The notes under the pieces: generated by a model | Databases searched by the model: none | Seen by the model: only the letters and a program-made list of their open reading frames with translations | What the model was told of the DNA's origin: nothing | Part shown: positions 1 to 8,645 of the stretch, one piece after another | Layout: each line of letters starts with the position of its first letter | Position numbering within the stretch: position 1 is the stretch's first letter | From: Lachnospiraceae bacterium | GTDB lineage: Bacteria; Bacillota_A; Clostridia; Lachnospirales; Lachnospiraceae | Assembly (NCBI GenBank): GCA_017430765.1 | Contig: JAFRMI010000007.1 | Span: forward strand, 1 to 38,395 | Length of the DNA: 38,395 nt | Direction of reading: 5' to 3' | Made by a program: the position numbers and the translations under genes

Positions 1-169
1 ACGGCAAATCTTCAGAAGGTACCTCGCCTCGGAAGGGGTATTGCCGTTTTCTTCGCACGCGTGGTCTGACGGACCTGATAAACAGACGGAACCCATCCAA
101 TGTTTTGCGAGAGGACCTCCTTGCCGGCTCGGTGAGCTGGACTGAAGACATATCAGCTGTAACAGTTCT
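1..169. other. Left-edge stretch without an assigned gene; inverted repeat
   Basis: No gene is assigned here. A perfect 7-bp inverted repeat (1-7 with 41-47) encloses a 33-base loop region and is followed on the plus strand by TTTT, so it could be the terminator of a plus-strand transcript entering from the left. On the minus strand there is a strong AAGGAGG (116-122), but the next ATG (94-96) is about 20 bases away. Its frame stays open to the window edge without a recognisable product. A gene or structured RNA continuing to the left is possible. Confidence 0.3.
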
Positions 170-1552
170 TTAGGACGTTGCTGCTTTAAGCATGAGCGCG
201 CATTCCACGCGCTTTTTTTCGAGGCTGCAGCCGATCTCGTAGGTGTCGTTGATGTTTCCTGTGAAATTCCAGGAGTTCGCCATGCAGCCGCCGCTGCAGT
301 AGAACCGCGCGAAGCAGGTGCTGCAGGCAGCTTTTGTGTAGACGTTGACTTTTTTGAATTCCTCGACAGTGGTTTCGTTTACGATCCCGTCGTCGACGTT
401 TCCAAGGAGAAATTCATCTATTCCCACGAACTGGTGGCAGGGGTACAGGTCCCCCCAGGGCGTCACCGCAAGGTATTCCGTTCCGCTTCCGCAGCCGGAA
501 AGGCGCTTGTAGACGCATGGGCCACCCGTTAAATCTATCATAAAATGGAAGAAATTAAAACCTTTTCCTTCTGATTCCCGCCGGATCATCTCTTTTGCCA
601 GAATCTCATACTGCTCCATGAGATACGGCACATCCTCCGGCCGGATCGCGTAATCCGCCTCTTTCGGCGCGACGACCGGTTCCACGGAGATCTGGTCAAA
701 GCCGAGATCCGCCAGATGAAGGACATCTGCGGCAAAGTCGGGATTCCACCGCGTAAATGTGCCGCGGACGTAGTATTTCAGTCCTTTCTCCCGCCTTCTC
801 CGCGCACATTCGAGGATCTTCGGGAGGATCAGGTCGTAACTGCCGCTGCCGTTTCTGAAAGGACGCATCCGGTCATGCACACTCTGCCTGCCGTCAATCG
901 ATAGGACCACGTTATCCATCTCGCGGTCGCAGAAGTCCATGATCTCTTCATTCAGAAGCACGCCGTTGGTTGTAATCGTGAACCGGAAGTTCTTGGCATG
1001 CGGCTCTTCCAGGCTCCGTCCGTAGGCAACGAGTTCTTTTACAACTTCCCAGTTAAGGAGCGGTTCCCCGCCGAAGAAGTCGACCTCGAGATTGCGGCGC
1101 GCCCCGGAATTGCGGACAAGAAAGTCCAGTGCTTTCTTCCCGGTCTCAAAACTCATCAGGGCACGTCTTCCGTGATATTCGCCTTCTTCCGCAAAACAGT
1201 ATCGGCACGCCAGATTGCAGTCATGCGCGATGTGCAGGCAGAGGGCTTTCACCACTGTGGGCCTCTTCGCGAACATCTCAATGTCCGGGGCATAGGGTTC
1301 CCCGGAAAAGAGCATTCCTTCTTTCTTCAGCTCATTGAGTTCGCCGAGGATCTCCGGGATCTCCTCCGGGTCTCCTTCGCATCTGCGGTCTTTGATCATA
1401 CCGCGCAGGATTTCTTCAACCTTCTCTTCGTCACTCTCCGACTCAAGAAGTCCCGCCGCCTCATACGCAAGGTCGTCGACGACATGCACCGATCCGCTCG
1501 GCACGTCAAGCACGATATTAAAACCGTTCATCCTGTATCTGTGAATCTGCAT
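170..1552 (-). CDS. scfB: SCIFF peptide maturase, radical SAM/SPASM (460 aa)
   Basis: This enzyme installs a thioether cross-link in the small Cys-rich SCIFF peptide encoded just upstream. The N-terminal ~95 residues look like a peptide-recognition region of the kind found in RiPP maturases. The radical-SAM CxxxCxxC motif is Cys112, Cys116 and Cys119 (DCNLACRYCF), followed by the FFGGEP motif of the SAM site and ITTNG. A SPASM domain with further cysteines fills the last ~120 residues (GCGSG, YPCHQ, CSTCFARFYCSGGC), consistent with auxiliary 4Fe-4S clusters. The length is normal for the family. It follows scfA on the same strand after a ~100-base gap holding two hairpins, so it is probably co-transcribed at a lower level. 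The identification rests on the maturase signature plus the adjacent precursor. Confidence 0.95.
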   Translation of the reverse strand: MQIHRYRMNGFNIVLDVPSGSVHVVDDLAYEAAGLLESESDEEKVEEILRGMIKDRRCEGDPEEIPEILGELNELKKEGMLFSGEPYAPDIEMFAKRPTVVKALCLHIAHDCNLACRYCFAEEGEYHGRRALMSFETGKKALDFLVRNSGARRNLEVDFFGGEPLLNWEVVKELVAYGRSLEEPHAKNFRFTITTNGVLLNEEIMDFCDREMDNVVLSIDGRQSVHDRMRPFRNGSGSYDLILPKILECARRRREKGLKYYVRGTFTRWNPDFAADVLHLADLGFDQISVEPVVAPKEADYAIRPEDVPYLMEQYEILAKEMIRRESEGKGFNFFHFMIDLTGGPCVYKRLSGCGSGTEYLAVTPWGDLYPCHQFVGIDEFLLGNVDDGIVNETTVEEFKKVNVYTKAACSTCFARFYCSGGCMANSWNFTGNINDTYEIGCSLEKKRVECALMLKAATS

Positions 1553-1577
1553 ATTTCCCTGTCATGTACATGAGTAA

Positions 1578-1643
1578 AGCAGCGGCATAGCCGCTGCTGA
1601 TTCAGTGTCTTTAAGAAACGAATGCCGCGGACCGGTATCCGCG
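1578..1643 (-). terminator. Two hairpins between scfA and scfB, possible attenuator
   Basis: Directly after the scfA stop is a 6-bp stem (1626-1631 with 1638-1643). Further on is a 9-bp perfect stem with a 3-base loop (1578-1586 with 1590-1598), followed on the minus strand by only TTTAC. The weak U-tract suggests partial termination or transcript processing, which would make more precursor than maturase. Confidence 0.5.
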
Positions 1644-1650
1644 AAGCGCC

Positions 1651-1791
1651 TTACTTTGCTTCGCAGCTCTGGTTGCCGACCGTGCAGCTGGTCTTGCAGG
1701 CAGACTGGCAGGATGTCTGGCACTCACCGCATCCGCCCTTCTTAACGGTGTTCTGAAGGTTCTTCGTATTTAAAGTCTTCACATGCTTCAT
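1651..1791 (-). CDS. scfA: SCIFF precursor peptide (six cysteines, 46 aa)
   Basis: The peptide begins MKHVKTLNTKNLQ and carries cysteines at 21, 24, 28, 32, 36 and 43, the hallmark of SCIFF (six cysteines in forty-five residues), a ranthipeptide found across Clostridia. The first ~18 residues are the leader and the Cys/Thr/Ser-rich second half is the core. In the studied Clostridium thermocellum homologue the thioether joins Cys32 to Thr37; both residues are present here at the same positions, which supports the same chemistry. The start has GAGGA 7-8 bases upstream. It lies directly upstream of its maturase and has its own promoter about 97 bases away. The biological role of SCIFF is unknown; it may act as a signal or a metal/redox peptide. 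Confidence 0.95.
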   Translation of the reverse strand: MKHVKTLNTKNLQNTVKKGGCGECQTSCQSACKTSCTVGNQSCEAK

Positions 1792-1887
1792 ATCCGGTTC
1801 CTCGCTCTGTAATACGCCCTTTGCAGCTGCGTGCTCCGGGCAGTCTGATTAGTTGCCGGCATTCTTCCTTTGAATGAATGCCAAAGC

Positions 1888-1916
1888 ATTATACCACAGT
1901 GTATGCATCCGTACAA
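1888..1916 (-). promoter_or_regulatory. Promoter of scfA
   Basis: The consensus -10 TATAAT (1888-1893) is preceded by TGG, giving an extended -10. A weak -35 TTGTAC (1911-1916) lies 17 bases upstream. The 5' leader is ~90 bases. The rest of 1792-2028 shows no gene. Confidence 0.7.
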
Positions 1917-2028
1917 GTAAAATGTGCTTCAGGAATCATTGCTTCTTATCAGGAAACAGCCGCGCATCCCTGCATAAGAGGGACTCTTTGCATTCCCGGC
2001 CTGTGAGGGGCTCAGGGCAGGCAGCCTG

Positions 2029-3477
2029 TTACCGTTCCTCTTTCTTTTTCCTTATGCCTGAAAGCAGGGCCGCTGCACCGATCATGAAAGAAGTGACAGC
2101 GGACGCTGCATATGGAACCGCCTGCGACGCATCGCCTGTCGCCGGCGCTCCCCCGCGCGGTTTCTTCCGGGAAACCGCCGTATCTTCGTCCGTTTCCTGA
2201 CCGGCACCGCTCACATCCGATGCGGGAGATCCGTCATTCGGTTCCGCATTGTCATCGAGTTCGTCCGGTTCTGCGTCGAGGTCGTCATCTTCCTCGTCGG
2301 CGGCATCATCCGCGTCGGCGGCATCATCCGCGTCGTCAGCCGCATCCTCCCCTTCGAGGTAGGACTGCTCCGTATCGCCCACGATCTCCGTCCTGCCGGA
2401 GGGTGCCGCCAGAACTTCCGCCTCGCTCCGCTCGCTCGTCATGGTTTTCGTGAGCTCCGTGTCGAGTGCGATGGCTGACGGGTCGTTGGCTGCCACAGAA
2501 AGCTTTGTTTCTTTGCTCTCTTCTTCCACGGCTGCCTCGCCGGCTTCTTCTTTTGCTTCCTTCCCATCCGCAGCTTCTTCCGCAGGGGATGCGGCGGCAT
2601 CTTCCGCTGTCTCCTCCGCGTTCTTAGCAGCGGAGGCGGCAGTCCTCGCTCCGCTTCCGGCAGTGGTTATCTCGCTCTCCTCATCCGCTGCCTTCTCCTC
2701 TGATATCTCTGCTTCCGCCTTCTCCTCTTTGGCTTCCGCCGCTGTCACAGCCGGTTCCTCAGCTCCGGCGCTCTCAGTTTCTGACGCGGAAGGTTCCTCT
2801 TCTTCCGCATTTCCTGCTGCAGCGGAAGCATTCTCCTCTTTGGCACTTTCACCGGGTGCTTCGGCTGCTTCTTTAGTTTCCGCCGCTTCTTCCGCCGCTT
2901 CTTCCGCCGCCTTTCCGGCTTTTTCCGCGTCTTCCGCGGCCCGCTGCTCTTCTTTTTCCGCTTCCGCTTTCAGGGTCTGCTCCGATTTAGCGTCCCCGGC
3001 AGCCGGCGCCTGCTCAGCCTGCTCCGTTTTTTTGCGGGCTGCCTCATTCGACTTTTCGCAGACGCTCCTCCACGCGTCGAGATCTCCGGTCGCGGGGTCA
3101 AAGAGAACCGTTCCGTCGGCATCGGTTACAACGCCTTCCGGAAGTGTATCCGGATCATAAAGGTCCGTCTCTTTCCCGCCGTCCTCCTTAGAAGCCGCCG
3201 CATCTTCCGCAGCCGGGGAAGGAACAGATGCCGTCTCTTCCTCAGCAGGTGCCGGCGCTTCATACGATTCCGGTTCCCTGTACTGCGCCGGCGTATCGTC
3301 TACCGCTTCGACCGGTTCATAGTCATATTCCACGGTTTCATCTTCCGCATCCCAGCATCCGACGCGCTCTTCAAGGACCTCCTCTCCCTTCGCAAGGGCC
3401 GCATTGGCCGGCGCAAGCGCGACCGCCGCTCCGAGCGCAACAGCAATTCCACGTTTCAGCAGGTCTTTTCTTTTCAT
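2029..3477 (-). CDS. Exported Ala/Glu-rich low-complexity surface protein (482 aa)
   Basis: The start at 3477 gives a clear signal peptide (MKRKDLLKRG, then an Ala/Val-rich hydrophobic core ending near ANAALA) and has GAGGA 7 bases upstream; the longer open frame beginning at 3642 has neither. After ~110 residues of mixed sequence comes a ~250-residue stretch dominated by Ala, Glu, Lys and Ser, likely extended or coiled, then an acidic ADDAAD repeat. The C-terminus has PATGD, a hydrophobic ~20-residue segment and a positive tail (RKKKEER). This matches the layout of a cell-wall sorting signal, but with APATG in place of LPxTG. Anchoring is therefore likely but the sortase class is uncertain. 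No enzymatic domain is visible. It may be a wall-spanning stalk or a rapidly evolving surface protein. The gene stands alone between scfA and a divergent gene. Confidence 0.75.
   Translation of the reverse strand: MKRKDLLKRGIAVALGAAVALAPANAALAKGEEVLEERVGCWDAEDETVEYDYEPVEAVDDTPAQYREPESYEAPAPAEEETASVPSPAAEDAAASKEDGGKETDLYDPDTLPEGVVTDADGTVLFDPATGDLDAWRSVCEKSNEAARKKTEQAEQAPAAGDAKSEQTLKAEAEKEEQRAAEDAEKAGKAAEEAAEEAAETKEAAEAPGESAKEENASAAAGNAEEEEPSASETESAGAEEPAVTAAEAKEEKAEAEISEEKAADEESEITTAGSGARTAASAAKNAEETAEDAAASPAEEAADGKEAKEEAGEAAVEEESKETKLSVAANDPSAIALDTELTKTMTSERSEAEVLAAPSGRTEIVGDTEQSYLEGEDAADDADDAADADDAADEEDDDLDAEPDELDDNAEPNDGSPASDVSGAGQETDEDTAVSRKKPRGGAPATGDASQAVPYAASAVTSFMIGAAALLSGIRKKKEER
2297..2345 (-). 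repeat. 18-bp in-frame repeat encoding ADDAAD
   Basis: An 18-base unit is repeated about 2.5 times within the acidic segment of the exported protein, with starts at 2297 and 2315 and a degenerate third copy. It preserves the frame and is a likely site of length variation. Confidence 0.65.
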
Positions 3478-3790
3478 AATCGCATCCTCTTCCGCCGCAG
3501 ATTCTACAGGCGGGCACCCGGTGTCCGCCGCGCAAATTCCGCATAAACCGCTGCGCGCGCCAAAGACAGGATCTTTCCTGCCGAATTCTCCATATCTGCC
3601 CGCCCGGCGGTTCTCAACCACAATATCATGTGTCTGCGGCACGCCGCTATTTTAACACACTTATCATGTGAATAAAAGCTGAAACATTGCTTTTTTGCCA
3701 TCTTTCATGTAACATCATTTTGTAGCGGGCGCAGCAATTTCCGCCCGCACAGATCATACGAACACGAATAACGGAGGATGGAAATCCTGC
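3478..3790. promoter_or_regulatory. Divergent intergenic region with two weak promoters
   Basis: No gene is seen in these 313 bases. Leftward, a TAAAAT -10 (3649-3654) with a poor -35 could serve the exported Ala/Glu-rich protein, leaving a ~165-base leader. Rightward, TTGCTT (3687-3692), a 17-base spacer and TAACAT (3710-3715) could serve the CNNM-type gene. A 6-bp inverted repeat (3725-3730 with 3743-3748) lies in the rightward leader. Both promoter calls are tentative. Confidence 0.35.
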
Positions 3791-5068
3791 ATGGATGCAT
3801 TTTTAATCGCACAGCTGAGCGTACTGCTGCTTCTGATCTGGCTCTCCTCATACTTTTCGTCCGCGGAGACCGCGCTGACAACCGTGAACCGCATACGGAT
3901 TCAGACCCTTGCGGATGAGAATAACCGGCGGGCGAAAACAGTTCTCGCCATCACTGACGCGCGGGCCAAGATGCTCAGCACGATCCTCATCTGCAACAAT
4001 ATTGTCAATATCTCCGCCACCGCGCTCACGACCCTGATCGCCATCCGCCTCTTCGGAAATGCAGCCGTCGGCGCCGCGACCGCGGTTCTCACCATGCTCA
4101 TCATCCTCTTCGGCGAGATCACGCCTAAGAATACCGCGCAGGTGAAGGCGGAGGATGTGTCGCTTCGGTGCGCGGGAGTGATCCGGCTTCTTATGACCGT
4201 ATTGACGCCCGTCATCTATGTTGTCGACCGTCTCTCAAGGGGCATTCTCATCCTGAAAGGGATCAATCCCGATGAGCGGCCGGTGATGACAGAGAATGAG
4301 CTCCGTGCGATCGTCGACGTCTCAGAGGAAGACGGCGTCATCGAAGACGACGAGCGCAATATGATCAACAACGTGGTTGATCTCCAGGACACCTACGCGA
4401 GGGAGATTATGATCCCGCGCATCGACCTCACTCTGATTCCGGTGACGATGAACTACGACGACCTCATTCTGTTTTTCCGGGAGCACCGCTTTACAAGACT
4501 CCCGGTCTACGAGAATGAGCCGGAAAATATTGTCGGAATTCTCAATATGAAGGATCTCCTTCTTATAAGCAGGGAGGAGTTCTCTGTCGAGAAGGTCATG
4601 CGGGAACCGTTTTTTACTTACGAGATGAAGAATATCTCGGATCTGCTTGACGAGATGCGCCTCGGTTCCTACTCCAACGTCATCGTTCTCGACGAGTACG
4701 GAAACGCATCCGGCATGATCACGATGGAGGACGTCCTGGAGGAAATCGTCGGAGAAATCAACGACGAATACAGCGGAAGGGATCTTGAAGAATTCACCGA
4801 GATCATCCCCGGCGAGGAATATACGTGTCTCGGATCGATGGATCTGGATGACCTGGGCGAAGCGATCGGCATGGAACTGACTTCCGACGATTACGATACA
4901 GTGGGCGGATACATCATTGAACATTCCAACGATAAACTGCCGAAAGTCGGAGAATTCATCACGCTTCCGAACGGCACAAAGATGATCGTGGAGGCGGTAC
5001 GGAGGGGGAGAATCATGCGCGTCCACATCTACATGCCGAAACAGGAGCAGGAAGAAAGCACTGATTGA
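3791..5068 (+). CDS. CNNM/CorC-type membrane protein with CBS pair (425 aa)
   Basis: The N-terminal ~175 residues form a DUF21/CNNM membrane domain with several hydrophobic segments and the typical SSAETALTTVNRIR motif near residue 25. A pair of CBS domains follows (about 195-320, e.g. REHRFTRLPVYEN and VLDEYGNASGMITMEDVLEE), then the C-terminal CorC/HlyC domain. This family includes bacterial magnesium/cobalt exporters; older names call it haemolysin C-like, which is misleading. CBS domains usually sense ATP and Mg. The start ATG has GGAGGA 12-17 bases upstream. The lipid kinase gene follows 124 bases later on the same strand. Confidence 0.9.
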   Translation: MDAFLIAQLSVLLLLIWLSSYFSSAETALTTVNRIRIQTLADENNRRAKTVLAITDARAKMLSTILICNNIVNISATALTTLIAIRLFGNAAVGAATAVLTMLIILFGEITPKNTAQVKAEDVSLRCAGVIRLLMTVLTPVIYVVDRLSRGILILKGINPDERPVMTENELRAIVDVSEEDGVIEDDERNMINNVVDLQDTYAREIMIPRIDLTLIPVTMNYDDLILFFREHRFTRLPVYENEPENIVGILNMKDLLLISREEFSVEKVMREPFFTYEMKNISDLLDEMRLGSYSNVIVLDEYGNASGMITMEDVLEEIVGEINDEYSGRDLEEFTEIIPGEEYTCLGSMDLDDLGEAIGMELTSDDYDTVGGYIIEHSNDKLPKVGEFITLPNGTKMIVEAVRRGRIMRVHIYMPKQEQEESTD

Positions 5069-5192
5069 CCGTTTTAGGGAGATTCCCGCTCAGCGGAATC
5101 GCCCCCTTCACCCCAAGCTGCACCTCTGCGTCTAAGGAGCGGGGGACTGTTTACGCGGTTCAGATAATAATTCGGGAAAGGAGACTCTTTCT

Positions 5193-6110
5193 ATGCATTA
5201 TATCATCTACAATCCTACGGCTCAGTCAGCCGGCAAAGATAATACGCTTGCGATCATCCGCCATGTTTTCAGCAGCGAGGGCGTGGACTGCCGCTTCTGC
5301 GCGACAGAGTATCCGGGCCACGCGGAGGTTCTGGCAGCGGAGATCTCGGAGAGCGATCCGGAGGCTGTCATCGTCGCTGTGGGCGGAGACGGTTCCATCC
5401 ATGAGATTATAAACGGACTGAAGAATCTTGATACCGTGACCCTCGCCGTCGTTCCGCACGGTTCCGGCAACGACTTCGCCAAGGGCATGGGGATCTCATC
5501 CGACCCGCTGCAGGCATCTCTCGCCGCGGCGTCTCCGGGGAAGATCCGCCATCTCGACATCGGTGTGCTCTCGTACGGCGGCCGGCGCGAGCGGTTCTGT
5601 GTCAGCTGCGGCATCGGTTTTGACGCGGCGGTGTGCCACGAAGCCCTGGATTCCCCCATCAAGGATTTCCTCAATTCGGTGGGTGCGGGACAGCTCTCCT
5701 ACACCATGATTGCCGGAAAGCAGATCGCCCTGTATAAAGCCGGGGACGTCAAGGTGCGTGTGGACGGCGATAAATCCTACCGCTTCCCGAAGACGTATTT
5801 CGTCGCCGTGATGAACCAGAAATATGAGGGCGGAGGCGTCATGATGACACCGGAGGCGCTCCCGGATGACGGAAAGCTGGATGTATTTGTCTGTGCCGGA
5901 ATTCCGAAGGCCGTTCTTGTGGGGGCGCTGCCGCTCGCGAGATACGGGGCGCATACCAGGTTCCGCGGGCTGCACTTTATCAGAGCAGAGATGGTGGAGA
6001 TCCGCGCGGACAGGGAGCGGCCGGTTCACATGGACGGGGAGTCCGGAGGCCTGGCGGATTCGCTTACGGTCGGACTCGAGCCGGTAAAGCTGAAGGTCAT
6101 TACGGAATAA
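5193..6110 (+). CDS. Diacylglycerol-kinase-family lipid kinase (305 aa)
   Basis: This is a soluble DAGK-catalytic-domain protein of the DgkB/YegS type that phosphorylates a lipid such as diacylglycerol in membrane turnover. The nucleotide-binding GGDGS motif is at about 64-68 (followed by INGL) and PHGSGNDFA at 88-96. The C-terminal half carries the family's DGxLDVF-type pattern (DGKLDVFV) and a near-terminal MDGE. AAGGAGA lies 10-16 bases ahead of the ATG. The length is normal. The lipid specificity cannot be told from sequence. Confidence 0.88.
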   Translation: MHYIIYNPTAQSAGKDNTLAIIRHVFSSEGVDCRFCATEYPGHAEVLAAEISESDPEAVIVAVGGDGSIHEIINGLKNLDTVTLAVVPHGSGNDFAKGMGISSDPLQASLAAASPGKIRHLDIGVLSYGGRRERFCVSCGIGFDAAVCHEALDSPIKDFLNSVGAGQLSYTMIAGKQIALYKAGDVKVRVDGDKSYRFPKTYFVAVMNQKYEGGGVMMTPEALPDDGKLDVFVCAGIPKAVLVGALPLARYGAHTRFRGLHFIRAEMVEIRADRERPVHMDGESGGLADSLTVGLEPVKLKVITE

Positions 6111-6120
6111 AAAAGGACTT

Positions 6121-6155
6121 TCAAAAAGAGCCGCGGGGCGATTCCCGCGGCTCTT
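6121..6155 (-). terminator. Bidirectional intrinsic terminator
   Basis: A 12-bp perfect stem (6126-6137 with 6144-6155) has a 6-base loop. On the minus strand it is followed by TTTTT, so it is strongest for the glycosyltransferase transcript. It also sits 16 bases after the lipid kinase stop on the plus strand, where the U-tract is poor. Confidence 0.85.
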
Positions 6156-6193
6156 CGTCTGCAGTCGATGCAGCTGTATTCAACTTAGATTGA

Positions 6194-7219
6194 TTAATTG
6201 AATCCGACAAACCGCTGCACAAGCTTGTATGCCTTCACCGTCGCGTCCCTGCCGGCTTTGCCCGGTACGTTGACCGCATTGCCGAGCAGGCCGCGGCGAA
6301 TCTTAAAGTAAAGCCGAAAATCCTTTTTCTTCAGGTAATTCCACAGGTCCTTCTTCTTGGTGAGCGCCTCATCGGTTCCGATCCGGATGAGAAGAATCGA
6401 GGAGACCGTCATCATGATATTCATGTAATGCACCAGGAACTGCAGATGCTTCTTCTCCTTCACCATATCCGGCCTGTAGCTGTCGATCATCATTTCCGTG
6501 ACGCGCAGCTGCTGGTCAATGCGTGACATCATGACCTGCTCATTGACGGACTGGTCCTCCCGGCCGATGTAATACCAGTAAAGCGGCGTATCAAGATAAT
6601 AGAGCGTCTTCACATAGATCATGGGCGTGAAAGCCACCAGATTATCCACATAGAAGGTATGCTCCGGCAGCTCGAAATCAATCTCCCGCAGAAGTTCCGT
6701 GCGGTAGGTGATCGAGTGCATAAGAACATAGCGGGACGGGTTCAGCGGATGAAGGATCTCCTTCCATGTAAAGATCCGATCCTCAGGAAATGAATGTGTG
6801 TAACGGATCTCCCTCTTTCTGCGCATCCCTGCCTTGTCATAAACATAGTTGGTAATCAGCGCATCCAGGGTTTCCTCCCCCGCGGCAATCCCCCGAAGCA
6901 CTTCCAGCACCTGCATAAGGGAGTTATAATCGAGATAATCGTCGCTGTCACAGACCTTGAAATAGAGGCCTTTGGCTTCACGCAGTCCGGTCATCACCGC
7001 GCCGCCGTGCCCCTTGTTCTCCTGGTGCACCGCGCGGACAATCTCCGGGAACCGTCTCTCGTAATCCTGCGCAATCGAAAGCGTGCTGTCGCGGGAGCCG
7101 TCATCGACGACAATCACTTCCACCTCATCGCCTCCAAGGAGCGCATGATCGATCGCCTTCTTCATATAGGCCTCTGAGTTGTAGCATGGGATCGCAACTG
7201 TTAAAAGCTTCATGGACAT
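6194..7219 (-). CDS. Family 2 glycosyltransferase (341 aa)
   Basis: A GT-A fold glycosyltransferase: TVAIPCYNSEAYMKKAI at the N-terminus, VIVVDDGSRDSTL (nucleotide-sugar site) about residues 35-48, and the DXD-like CDSDDYLD near residue 92. The C-terminal third is basic and lacks clear membrane spans, so it probably acts at the cytoplasmic face. Start 7219 (MSMKLLT) is chosen because the homology begins there and GGAG lies ~10 bases upstream; the frame stays open to 7324. The acceptor is unknown; a wall or capsule polysaccharide is plausible. There is no polysaccharide cluster next to it. Confidence 0.85.
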   Translation of the reverse strand: MSMKLLTVAIPCYNSEAYMKKAIDHALLGGDEVEVIVVDDGSRDSTLSIAQDYERRFPEIVRAVHQENKGHGGAVMTGLREAKGLYFKVCDSDDYLDYNSLMQVLEVLRGIAAGEETLDALITNYVYDKAGMRRKREIRYTHSFPEDRIFTWKEILHPLNPSRYVLMHSITYRTELLREIDFELPEHTFYVDNLVAFTPMIYVKTLYYLDTPLYWYYIGREDQSVNEQVMMSRIDQQLRVTEMMIDSYRPDMVKEKKHLQFLVHYMNIMMTVSSILLIRIGTDEALTKKKDLWNYLKKKDFRLYFKIRRGLLGNAVNVPGKAGRDATVKAYKLVQRFVGFN

Positions 7220-7348
7220 GTGCGCGGATCTCCGCGCTCCCCTTTCCCCGGATCTGTCCGGTATTGGCAAAGCATGTGGTATAAGACCGGACCGTCCGGC
7301 ATTATCCTCTCCATAATACCGCACAAGGAGTGATTATTCCACATGATA

Positions 7349-8416
7349 TCACTTGGAAAATAAATAGTTCTTATAAACAGCATATGCCGACGGGACCGCA
7401 TACTGTTCCTCAATCTCCCGCAGCGAAACAAAGATCCAGTCCGCCAGCTGTCCCTCCGGCGGCGCGACCGCTATTTCATACCCCGTCATATGCCACTCCA
7501 CGTGAGAAAAAACATGCTTCGCGTCCGGAATCCTGCGGATCCGAAGCGGCTCCGCCCCGGTCCCGCTGATCTTCGCAAGGACCTCATCCTCCCCTGTTTT
7601 TCCGTTGAGAGAAGGGAATTCATACATTCCGGCGAGAAGCCCCTTCGAAGGCCTCTTCCGGATCGCCACAAGATCCCCGTCGCGTATAAGGAGGACGGTT
7701 CGGTCTTCAATCCTTCTCCTTCCCTCTTTGATCCGGACCGGAAGCTCCGCTGTCTTTCCCTGCGCATTTGCCTCACACAGTTCCCGCAGAGGGCACGAAG
7801 CGCATTTCGGGACACCTCCCGGCACACATACAATTGCGCCCAATTCAATCAGGGACTGATTGAAGCTGCCGGCTTCACCCCTCTTAAGCTCCCGCGCCAT
7901 CACATCTCTGAGTCCGTCCTCCGTCTGCTTCTTATACGCGGAGCTGAGGATGTTCTCCCCTGATCCGGTGACCCTTGCGATCACACGCAGCACGTTGCCG
8001 TCCACTGCCGGCTCCGGAATTCCATATGCGATCGAGGCGACCGCCCCGGCCGTATAGCTTCCGATCCCGGGAAGAGATAAAATCCCTTCATATGTATCGG
8101 GAAATGAGCCATGCATCTCCCTCTCTATCTTCTCAGCCGCCCTCTTAAGGTTCCGCGCCCGGCTGTAATACCCAAGTCCCTGCCAGAGTTTCATGAGGGT
8201 GTCATCCGGACACGCAGCCAGGTCCCGCACAGACGGCAGAGCGGAAAGGAACGATGCGTAATATCCCTTCACAGCCTCCACACGCGTCTGCTGCAGCATG
8301 ATCTCGGAGATCCATATGGCATACGGATCTGCGGTGTGTCTCCAGGGGAGATCGCGATGATTCTCCGCGTACCAGTTAAGGAGCGGAGTGCAAAAATTTT
8401 TTCTTGTAAATTCCAT
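7349..8416 (-). CDS. mutY: A/G-specific adenine glycosylase (355 aa)
   Basis: This base-excision repair enzyme removes adenine mispaired with 8-oxoguanine. The N-terminal domain starts LLNWYAENHRDLPWR. Catalytic Glu lies in SEIMLQQTRV, the helix-hairpin-helix is LPGIGSYTAGAV, and the catalytic Asp is in AVDGNVLRV. A 4Fe-4S site follows (VCVPGGVPKCASCPLRELC); its first spacing is C-x7-C, where the enterobacterial enzyme has C-x6-C. The C-terminal ~120 residues form the Nudix-like 8-oxoG recognition domain. The length is normal. The ribosome site is weak (AAGAG). It stands alone, transcribed towards the glycosyltransferase. Confidence 0.95.
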   Translation of the reverse strand: MEFTRKNFCTPLLNWYAENHRDLPWRHTADPYAIWISEIMLQQTRVEAVKGYYASFLSALPSVRDLAACPDDTLMKLWQGLGYYSRARNLKRAAEKIEREMHGSFPDTYEGILSLPGIGSYTAGAVASIAYGIPEPAVDGNVLRVIARVTGSGENILSSAYKKQTEDGLRDVMARELKRGEAGSFNQSLIELGAIVCVPGGVPKCASCPLRELCEANAQGKTAELPVRIKEGRRRIEDRTVLLIRDGDLVAIRKRPSKGLLAGMYEFPSLNGKTGEDEVLAKISGTGAEPLRIRRIPDAKHVFSHVEWHMTGYEIAVAPPEGQLADWIFVSLREIEEQYAVPSAYAVYKNYLFSK

Positions 8417-8548
8417 ATCTCTTGAAATCTGATTATCTCCTCACATCCGGCAGGAATGCAGGGCTGAATCTTCCATTCTTCGTCTTCAGCCCAATCATCT
8501 CCGCAAATCAAGCCAAATGCCGGGCCGGACTTATATGATTTCCGCATA

Positions 8549-8579
8549 CAGCCCACGGCTTTTTACTGGCCGTGGGCTG
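8549..8579 (-). terminator. 11-bp hairpin downstream of the L,D-transpeptidase
   Basis: A perfect 11-bp stem (8549-8559 with 8569-8579) has a 9-base loop that holds five Ts on the plus strand. No U-tract follows on the minus strand, so it may act as a weak or Rho-type terminator, or as a transcript-end stabiliser. The rest of 8417-8645 shows no gene. Confidence 0.5.
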
Positions 8580-8645
8580 CTTCTTCGCTTCATTTAGTTT
8601 CGGTCCCATTATCCTGTCAGGCATGGGCTGGCCTTCGAACATCTT

